The notes beneath the pieces are model-generated. The model was not told the DNA's origin, made no database searches, and worked only from the letters and a program-made list of their open reading frames with translations. The position numbers and the translations under genes were made by a program. 47,939 nt of DNA from Phormidium sp. FACHB-1136 (GTDB lineage: Bacteria; Cyanobacteriota; Cyanobacteriia; Phormidesmidales; Phormidesmidaceae). Every line of letters starts with the position of its first letter. The stretch's first letter is position 1. Location: assembly GCF_014697375.1 (NCBI RefSeq), contig NZ_JACJRS010000043.1, positions 1 to 47,939 on the forward strand. Direction: 5' to 3'. This document shows positions 42,581 to 47,939 of the stretch, one piece after another.

Positions 42581-42888
42581 CTCCCAGGCCAGTCATCGGT
42601 GGCGATCCCAACCCTTGGCTCCTAGGTTTCCCCGCTGACCTAGGCTAGGGTTCCAGCGGTCGCAACAATCAGCGTTATTCTGAAGAAGGTCAGTTCAGCC
42701 TAGATTAGTTTGAGAGGAACGTCCTGAGGGAACCTACTGTACACTGAAAAGCCGGGAAATACAGAGGTTCCTAGGATATTGAGGCCCGTAGAAGGCGTTT
42801 GAAAAGCGTTTGCTACAGCCCCTAGGGCTTTTCAAATATCCTCTCAAGGTTAGGTCGTCGTTAACAAGGCAAGGGGAACGCTATTTCT
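42581..42888. promoter_or_regulatory. Divergent region with a structured leader before the ParA gene
   Basis: About 300 bases without a gene. Nested inverted repeats lie near its right end: TTGAAAAGC (42799-42807) with GCTTTTCAA (42827-42835), and GGATAT (42774-42779) with ATATCC (42836-42841). This structure sits 48 bases before the ParA/MinD start and may form a leader hairpin. Confidence 0.45.
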
Positions 42889-43644
42889 ATGGCGCAAATT
42901 ATTTCGGTTCACTCCTATCGAGGCGGCACGGGTAAATCGAATACGGTATCCAACTTGGCCGTGATTCTAGCCCAAAAGGGCTATCGAGTTGCGGTGGTGG
43001 ATACGGATATTCAGTCCCCTGGGGTGCATGTCCTGTTTGGGTTTAGCCAAGACAGCATTCAGTCCTCCTTGAACGATTATCTCTGGGGCAAGATCGATGT
43101 CAAAGACGCCGTTTACGATATTTCCCATCTGCTGACCAGCGGCCAAGGAGGGGGGCTGTTTCTGCTGCCCTCCAGCATTAAAACTAGCGACATCGCCCGC
43201 GTCCTACGAGAGGGCTACGATGTCAACCGACTCAACGACGGCTATCGTAAGGTGATTCGAGACTTTAAGCTCGATTATTTGATCATTGATACCCACCCTG
43301 GGCTCAACGAAGAGACCTTGCTGTCCATCACCATTTCTAACGTGCTGCTGTTGTTGCTGCGGCCCGACCAGCAAGACTACCAGGGCACCGCCGTCACCGT
43401 GGATGTGGCCCGCAAACTCCAGGTGGAAAAGCTGCTGATTGCGGTGAATAAAGCCCCCGACGTGTTCGACTTTGATGAACTCAAGGCCAAGGTGGAGGCC
43501 ACCTATCAGGCCACGGTAGCGGGCATCATTCCCCACTCCGATGACTTGATGATCCTGGCCAGCGGCGGCATCTTTGCCCTCAACTACCCCGACCACCCCG
43601 TTACCCACGTCTTGGAATCGGTTGCTGAAGCACTGATTCAGTAG
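42889..43644 (+). CDS. ParA/MinD-family ATPase
   Basis: Deviant Walker ATPase of 251 residues. The N-terminal P-loop is YRGGTGKSNTVSNLA, followed by the switch I region VAVVDTDIQSPGVHVLFG and the switch II region DYLIIDTHPGLNEETLLS. The acidic, hydrophobic body and ASGGIFALNYPDHPVTH end fit the ParA/MinD group that positions cellular cargo or divides the nucleoid. No ParB, MinC or MinE lies beside it and there is no obvious C-terminal membrane-binding helix, so the partner is unknown. The ribosome site is AAGGGGA, 11 bases upstream. Confidence 0.82.
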   Translation: MAQIISVHSYRGGTGKSNTVSNLAVILAQKGYRVAVVDTDIQSPGVHVLFGFSQDSIQSSLNDYLWGKIDVKDAVYDISHLLTSGQGGGLFLLPSSIKTSDIARVLREGYDVNRLNDGYRKVIRDFKLDYLIIDTHPGLNEETLLSITISNVLLLLLRPDQQDYQGTAVTVDVARKLQVEKLLIAVNKAPDVFDFDELKAKVEATYQATVAGIIPHSDDLMILASGGIFALNYPDHPVTHVLESVAEALIQ

Positions 43645-43674
43645 CCCATTCCGAAAAAGAGGGCTTTGGGCATT

Positions 43675-43709
43675 CAGAAGCCCAGTTTTCCATGGAAACC
43701 GGGCTTCTG
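43675..43709. terminator. Bidirectional hairpin between ParA gene and pgk
   Basis: Long inverted repeat: CAGAAGCCC (43675-43683) pairs with GGGCTTCTG (43701-43709), and the inner GTTT/AAAC plus TCCATGGA continues the stem. It sits 30 bases after the ParA stop and 11 bases beyond the pgk stop, the right place for a shared terminator of two convergent genes. Confidence 0.75.
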
Positions 43710-43719
43710 GGGTTGATCC

Positions 43720-44925
43720 CTAGGCTTCGTCTAGGGCCGCAATGCCGGGGAGTTCCTTGCCTTCCAGCAGTTCCAGGCTGGCACCGCCTCCGGTGGAAAT
43801 GTGGCTCATTTGCTCGGCCACGCCCACTTTTTCCACCGCCGCCACAGAGTCGCCGCCGCCGATGATGGTGGTGACGCCTTGGGGGGTGAGTTCAGCGAGG
43901 GTATGGGCGATGGCTTCGGTGCCCGCCGCAAACTTATCGAACTCGAACACGCCCATGGGGCCATTCCAGATCACAGACTTGCACTGCTTCAGGGCGTCTT
44001 GGAACACCTTCACCGAGTCGGGGCCGATGTCCAGACCCATCCAGCCGTCGGGGATGGCATCCACGCTGACGGTTTGAGAGTCGGCATCGGCAGCGAACTT
44101 GTTAGCCACCACGACATCGGTGGGCAGCAGTAGGTCAACGCCCTTTTCCTTAGCCTTAGCTTCTAGGGCTTTGGCCAGTTCCAGCTTGTCTTCTTCCACC
44201 AGGGAGCCGCCGACACTGAGGCCACGGGCTTTGTAGAAGGTGAAGATCATGCCGCCGCCGATCAGTAGCTTGTCTACCTTATCCAGCAGGGTTTCGATCA
44301 CGCCGATTTTGCTGGACACCTTAGAACCGCCGATAATCGCCGCCAGGGGCCGCTGGGGGTTTTCGATAGCCGCTTGCAGGTATTGCAGTTCCTTCTCGAT
44401 CAAATACCCGGCCACGGAGGGACTGAGGTACTGGGTCACACCTTCGGTGGAGGCGTGGGCACGGTGGGCGGTACCAAAGGCATCGTTCACGTAGAGGTCG
44501 GCGTTGGCGGCGAGAGCCTTAGCGAAGTCAGGATCGTTGGCCTCTTCCCCGGCGTAGAAGCGCACGTTTTCTAGCAGGGCCACTTGGCCGTTGCTCATGC
44601 CATTCACGGCGGCGGCTACGTCGTCACCAATGCAGTCGTCGCACTTGATCACATCTTGGCCCAGCAGTTCACCTAGGCGCTTTGCCACGGGGGTGAGGCG
44701 CATGCTGTCTACCACCTGGGCCTTGGGACGACCAAAGTGGCTGGTCAAAATCACCTTGGCCCCTTTGCCCGTCAGGTCTTGGATGGTGGGCAGCGCAGCC
44801 CGAATGCGGGTGTCGTCGGTGATGTTGCCTTGGTCATCCAGAGGGACGTTGAAATCCGCTCGTACCAACACCCGCTTCCCTTCGAGATCGGCAGCGGTTA
44901 GACTGGCCACAGATTTTTTGACCAT
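43720..44925 (-). CDS. pgk: Phosphoglycerate kinase
   Basis: Glycolytic and Calvin-cycle enzyme of 401 residues that transfers phosphate between 1,3-bisphosphoglycerate and ADP. Motifs present are [20 protein letters not shown] at the N-terminus, [51 protein letters not shown] and the C-terminal [13 protein letters not shown] and [20 protein letters not shown]. The length is standard. GGGAGG lies nine bases before the ATG. Confidence 0.98.
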   Translation of the reverse strand: MVKKSVASLTAADLEGKRVLVRADFNVPLDDQGNITDDTRIRAALPTIQDLTGKGAKVILTSHFGRPKAQVVDSMRLTPVAKRLGELLGQDVIKCDDCIGDDVAAAVNGMSNGQVALLENVRFYAGEEANDPDFAKALAANADLYVNDAFGTAHRAHASTEGVTQYLSPSVAGYLIEKELQYLQAAIENPQRPLAAIIGGSKVSSKIGVIETLLDKVDKLLIGGGMIFTFYKARGLSVGGSLVEEDKLELAKALEAKAKEKGVDLLLPTDVVVANKFAADADSQTVSVDAIPDGWMGLDIGPDSVKVFQDALKQCKSVIWNGPMGVFEFDKFAAGTEAIAHTLAELTPQGVTTIIGGGDSVAAVEKVGVAEQMSHISTGGGASLELLEGKELPGIAALDEA

Positions 44926-45149
44926 AAGAAGAAACCTCCCAAAAACGGCGTAAGAGCTTTGTTAGCGTTGTTTATTACGTTATGCGGCGGGATGGCAAAA
45001 GCGGGCTAAACCTTGTCTAAGGTAGAACTTAGCAGGCTAGGACTGCCTAACCAACCTCCGGTGTCTGTCGTAATATTTACCTAATCGACGCCATTATTCT
45101 ACCGGAGTCCGAGTTCCCTTTTGATGTTGATCTGACCTAGGGATTGGCC

Positions 45150-45554
45150 ATGTTTAAGATCGTTCTCTTCCCCATCGACATGAGTGCCGAGGCGCAGCAG
45201 GCAAGCCCCAAGGTGGCCGAACTGGTGAAGTTCCACCAAAGCCGCCTAGTGCTGCTCTCGGTGGTAGAACCCGTGGCCCCCGATGCCACTGGCGATCAGC
45301 AAACCTCCCCGGAGGCCGTCGCGGCGCTGCTGGGTCAGGCCAAGGATGTGTTTGCCCAGCAGGGCATCGACTCTGAAGTGATTGAACGGGAGGGCCAACC
45401 CGCCTTTGTGATCTGCGACGTGGCCGACGAACTCAATGCCGACCTGATTGTGATGGGCTGTCGCGGCGTGGGCCTGATCGAAGACATCCAGGCCGAAAGC
45501 GTCACCACCCGCGTTATCAACCTCTCCCCCTGCCCCGTGCTGATTGTGCCCTAG
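45150..45554 (+). CDS. Universal stress protein (UspA family)
   Basis: Soluble protein of 134 residues with the Usp alpha/beta fold. The start FKIVLFPIDMSAEAQQASPK, the middle RLVLLSVVEP and the ending LNADLIVMGCRGVGLIED and SPCPVLIVP are typical, with the ATP-binding-type G-x-x-G loop as GCRGVG. It can be read from TTG 45144 or ATG 45150; the ATG is preferred. Divergent from pgk. Stress role inferred from the family. Confidence 0.87.
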   Translation: MFKIVLFPIDMSAEAQQASPKVAELVKFHQSRLVLLSVVEPVAPDATGDQQTSPEAVAALLGQAKDVFAQQGIDSEVIEREGQPAFVICDVADELNADLIVMGCRGVGLIEDIQAESVTTRVINLSPCPVLIVP

Positions 45555-45660
45555 GGATTTCCTAGCGGGTGCCATCCAATCAGCTCAAACGCTCGTTTTC
45601 TCATCTGTTAATTTTTTGGGGCGGTGGGTATCCTAAGACTGCAAGCAACCATTGCGGCCC

Positions 45661-46029
45661 ATGAAAATCCTTCTCCTATCAACGGCCATCGCCCTAGCTG
45701 TGGCTCAACCTGCCTACAGTCAATCTGTGATGACCTGCCAGGTGATTGACGATTACATCCCTGTCGGTCGAACCTTTCCGATAGACAATGACCCCGCCTA
45801 CCTTGATGGATCTACCCCTGGAAGTCGGGTTAACGTTAGAACTGGGCCAGGAACCGAGTACGAGGCTATTGCCTACGGTCTGGTGGGCGATGCTGTCCAG
45901 GTCATCGGCCAAGCCTTCAGCACCACCTGCGATACCTGGGTGAGGGTAAGATTCCCAATCTCAGGCCAGATCGGTTGGATACGCAGTGACTTTATTCGAC
46001 TTCACTACCAGAGAGGTTGGTGGACTTAG
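45661..46029 (+). CDS. Exported SH3b-domain protein
   Basis: Secreted protein of 122 residues. A signal peptide (MKILLLSTAIALAVAQPAYS) is followed by a bacterial SH3b domain with SRVNVRTGPGTEYEAIAYGL and TWVRVRFPISGQIGWIRSDF. Two Cys (CQV and CDTW) could form a disulfide. Such domains usually bind cell-wall peptides. The ATG at 45661 starts the signal peptide; a TTG at 45652 is further upstream. It is the last GC-rich gene before the AT-rich segment. Confidence 0.83.
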   Translation: MKILLLSTAIALAVAQPAYSQSVMTCQVIDDYIPVGRTFPIDNDPAYLDGSTPGSRVNVRTGPGTEYEAIAYGLVGDAVQVIGQAFSTTCDTWVRVRFPISGQIGWIRSDFIRLHYQRGWWT

Positions 46030-46057
46030 CCTGCCTTTGTTCCGTGACCACGATTAT

Positions 46058-46077
46058 TTTTGACAAGGTCGTCAAAA
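46058..46077. promoter_or_regulatory. Palindrome upstream of the RelE-helicase gene
   Basis: Perfect 7-base dyad TTTTGAC / GTCAAAA with a 6-base spacer, 37 bases before the preferred ATG at 46114. The TTGAC half could also be a -35 element. Such palindromes upstream of toxin-type genes are often operators, but no antitoxin gene is seen here. Confidence 0.45.
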
Positions 46078-46113
46078 TCATTCTCGCAATTACTGATTAA
46101 GGTGCAAACCAGA

Positions 46114-47655
46114 ATGCCATACGAAATAGCTGTAAAGAGTTCCTTCTGGCATGATTTATTCGGCCTTCAACAGGGGATTTTAAAGACTGCATCTAAAAAA
46201 ATAAAAGTCTTAGAAAGAGATCCAATTTCAGCAAATGGAGATGCAAAAAAACTAGAAGGATTCTCCAATATTTATCGTGTCAAAGTCGGAGATAACTATC
46301 GTATAGTTTACGGTGTAAGCAAGAGAATTGTTCAGCTTTATGGAATAGGTCATCGCAATAAAATATATAACAACCTAAGTATACCTGAGAAATTTATTCC
46401 GCTAGAAGATCGCGATATTGAGGATGCGGAAGGAATCTTGGCATCTAACGAACAAGTAGTCAGCAAACCAATGCCCAGTCAAGATTCTACTCCACAAGAC
46501 ACTATAGAAATCTCTGAAAACATACTGAAACAAATCAACATTTCAGAAGAACACTGGGCAGTTTTGACTGCTATTAAAGATGAAGATGAATTAATGGACG
46601 CGCCAGTTCCAGTTCCTGTCCTGCAAAGACTTATAGAAAGGTTATATCCTAGGTCAATCGATCAAGTTCTCGAACAACCTAGCTACATATTGCATGACAT
46701 AGATGATCTTAGTCAATACTGCGATAAAGATGTGATTGATCTTTTACTGTGGCTCGACCCAGAACAGGAAAGGCTTTTAGATGTTGACATAGATGAGCCT
46801 ATTTTAGTTCGTGGTGGCCCCGGCACTGGAAAATCAATCATGGCTATTTATCATATCAAGAGACTGGTTGATCAAGGAAAGTGTCCAATTTTACTTGCAA
46901 CACATAGTAGTTCATTTAGTGCCTATGCGAAACAGCTTACCGAACGTTTACTAGGGCAGTCTGTCGAAAAGCTTGGGATAGAAATAAAGACTATAGAATC
47001 TCTCGTTTGTGAGTATTTTTATCAGTATCGGGAAAACCCAGATTGTCCGAGTAATGAAATGGAGATGAATCTCTTAAAAGAAGCCATATCCATTTGCAAG
47101 TCTCAGATTCTCAGGAATGTTGGAGCCTTAAAGTGGAATATCAGTCACGATAAAGTCAAAAGACTAGGATACGATTATATTCTTGAAGAAATACAGGAAG
47201 TCATAGAGTCATGTTGTTTAGAGAGGGCGGATTATCTGACTCTAGATCGACGAGGACGCAGAATATCTATTGGTCTGAGAGAGCGTAATTTCCTTTGGGA
47301 TTTGACTCAGGTATGGCATTCTCTTTTAAGAGAGAAGTCCTATTTTACCAAGGGATTAATCAATGCAAAAGCACTGGAATTAGCGCAAGGAAATGATCAC
47401 AAGAAATATCAGTATCTTGTTATAGACGAAGCACAGGATCTCTCACCTGTAAGATTTAAATTCTTATTGGAATTAATCGAATCAAAAAAGAATGTATATG
47501 TAACTGCCGATGAAGCACAGGCAATTTATACAAAAGGATTCAGCTGGCGAGAGATATATAATACTTTGAACACGAAAAAGATACTTAACTTAAATTGCAA
47601 CTTCCGTAATACTGAGCAAATATCTTCTGCTTGTTCTAAGCTGTTAGTCATCTAA
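46114..47655 (+). CDS. RelE-like domain fused to UvrD-type helicase, truncated
   Basis: Protein of 513 residues. Residues about 1-88 form a RelE/ParE-like toxin fold (WHDLFGLQQGILKTASKKIK, KKLEGFSNIYRVKVGDNYRI, LYGIGHRNKIYNN). After a linker comes a UvrD/Rep-type helicase: Walker A GGPGTGKS (234-241), Walker B VIDEAQD (436-442), VTADEAQAIYTKG (motif III region) and LNCNFRNTEQI (motif IV). It ends at SACSKLLVI, lacking motifs V and VI and the rest of domain 2, next to an IS630-type transposase gene, so it is probably broken by insertion. It is clearly more AT-rich than its neighbours, which suggests horizontal acquisition. The ATG at 46114 starts the RelE fold; a TTG at 46060 is less likely. 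Possible defence or stress role, inferred. Confidence 0.78.
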   Translation: MPYEIAVKSSFWHDLFGLQQGILKTASKKIKVLERDPISANGDAKKLEGFSNIYRVKVGDNYRIVYGVSKRIVQLYGIGHRNKIYNNLSIPEKFIPLEDRDIEDAEGILASNEQVVSKPMPSQDSTPQDTIEISENILKQINISEEHWAVLTAIKDEDELMDAPVPVPVLQRLIERLYPRSIDQVLEQPSYILHDIDDLSQYCDKDVIDLLLWLDPEQERLLDVDIDEPILVRGGPGTGKSIMAIYHIKRLVDQGKCPILLATHSSSFSAYAKQLTERLLGQSVEKLGIEIKTIESLVCEYFYQYRENPDCPSNEMEMNLLKEAISICKSQILRNVGALKWNISHDKVKRLGYDYILEEIQEVIESCCLERADYLTLDRRGRRISIGLRERNFLWDLTQVWHSLLREKSYFTKGLINAKALELAQGNDHKKYQYLVIDEAQDLSPVRFKFLLELIESKKNVYVTADEAQAIYTKGFSWREIYNTLNTKKILNLNCNFRNTEQISSACSKLLVI

Positions 47656-47939
47656 ACTGCGTATAATACATTAAAATTCTGGAATAAGCCATGGGAGTCA
47701 GAAACTATCTAACGTCAGAGGAAAAGCAAGAGCTTCAGAAGCAGTTGAAGTTCCATGAACACCCTGACATTCGAGAGCGCATTCTAATACTACTACTGCG
47801 CAATGACGGCAGGACTCAACAAGAGATCGCGGACTTAATCGGATGCTCCTTGCGGAAGGTGGCCTACTGGAGCACCCATGGAGATCCGAGCAAGTTAGAT
47901 AGTTTGATCGATGACCGAATGAAAGGCAACTATCATAAG
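47656..47939 (+). mobile_element. Left end of an IS630-like insertion sequence (partial)
   Basis: Sequence between the truncated helicase and the window edge that includes an IS630-like transposase start. The helicase frame ends at TCTAAACTGCG, near the likely element boundary; IS630 elements insert at TA. The true left end and inverted repeat cannot be fixed because the right end is outside the window. Confidence 0.6.
47691..47939 (+). CDS. IS630-like transposase, N-terminal fragment
   Basis: The frame from ATG 47691 runs open to the end of the window (83 codons). It reads MGVRNYLTSEEKQELQKQLK, then ERILILLLRNDGRTQQEIAD, a helix-turn-helix (QQEIADLIGCSLRKVAYW) and DSLIDDRMKGNYHK. This is the standard N-terminal DNA-binding region of IS630/Tc1-type transposases; the DDE catalytic domain lies outside. 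It immediately follows the truncated RelE-helicase gene on the same strand. Confidence 0.77.
   Translation, partial: MGVRNYLTSEEKQELQKQLKFHEHPDIRERILILLLRNDGRTQQEIADLIGCSLRKVAYWSTHGDPSKLDSLIDDRMKGNYHK

Overview
The window is a stretch of cyanobacterial chromosome. It carries psaE (photosystem I), ndhO (photosynthetic NDH-1), sasA (circadian output kinase with a KaiB-like domain), cruF/cruG (myxoxanthophyll synthesis), patD, a CmpR-type regulator and a V4R/SpkG cluster like the Synechocystis slr0144-slr0152 locus. The mixture, the fairly high GC and the abundance of CCTAGG palindromes suggest a filamentous or Leptolyngbya/Nodosilinea-like lineage; the genus is an inference. No rRNA, tRNA or CRISPR array was found.

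Layout. 1-3.1 kb: a gene tail, then a large GAF/PAS/GGDEF protein whose first GAF looks like a DXCF cyanobacteriochrome. 3.1-7.0 kb: formamidase, CmpR-type regulator, patD and an orphan NMT1-like binding lipoprotein. 7.1-11.8 kb (minus strand): V4R protein, short repeat protein, phycobiliprotein-fold-like protein, second V4R protein and SpkG-like kinase, a compact version of the photosystem II assembly (PAP) operon without its ferredoxins. 12.3-17.8 kb: psaE, fpg, ndhO, a PRC-barrel protein, a 0.9 kb gene-poor stretch, solanesyl diphosphate synthase and fructokinase. 17.8-18.0 kb: a MITE-like element with target duplication. 18-20.8 kb: CYTH protein and the cruF-cruG pair. 21-26.7 kb: GNAT, ruvX, DUF3727, mltG, yqeG and proB. 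26.7-35.5 kb: two membrane proteins, a YbaY-domain exported protein, a DICT sensor protein, a pentapeptide-repeat protein, sasA and two cyanobacterial hypotheticals. 35.6-40.1 kb: a second MITE-like element, then class II ribonucleotide reductase interrupted by two inteins. 40.4-46.0 kb: serS, an anchored hypothetical, a ParA/MinD ATPase, pgk, a universal stress protein and an SH3b protein. 46.1-47.9 kb: an AT-rich accessory segment with a RelE-like toxin domain fused to a UvrD-type helicase, cut short next to an IS630-type transposase running off the window.

The most unusual items are: two inteins separated by only ten extein residues in the ribonucleotide reductase active-site loop, with the first placed directly before the radical cysteine and the second ending in Gly-Gln; the RelE-helicase fusion broken by an insertion sequence; the candidate cyanobacteriochrome-diguanylate cyclase; the shortened PAP operon with a cysteine-free phycobiliprotein-like member; two MITE-like elements, one belonging to a small dispersed family; and a pseudoknot-like inverted-repeat pattern upstream of the ribonucleotide reductase.
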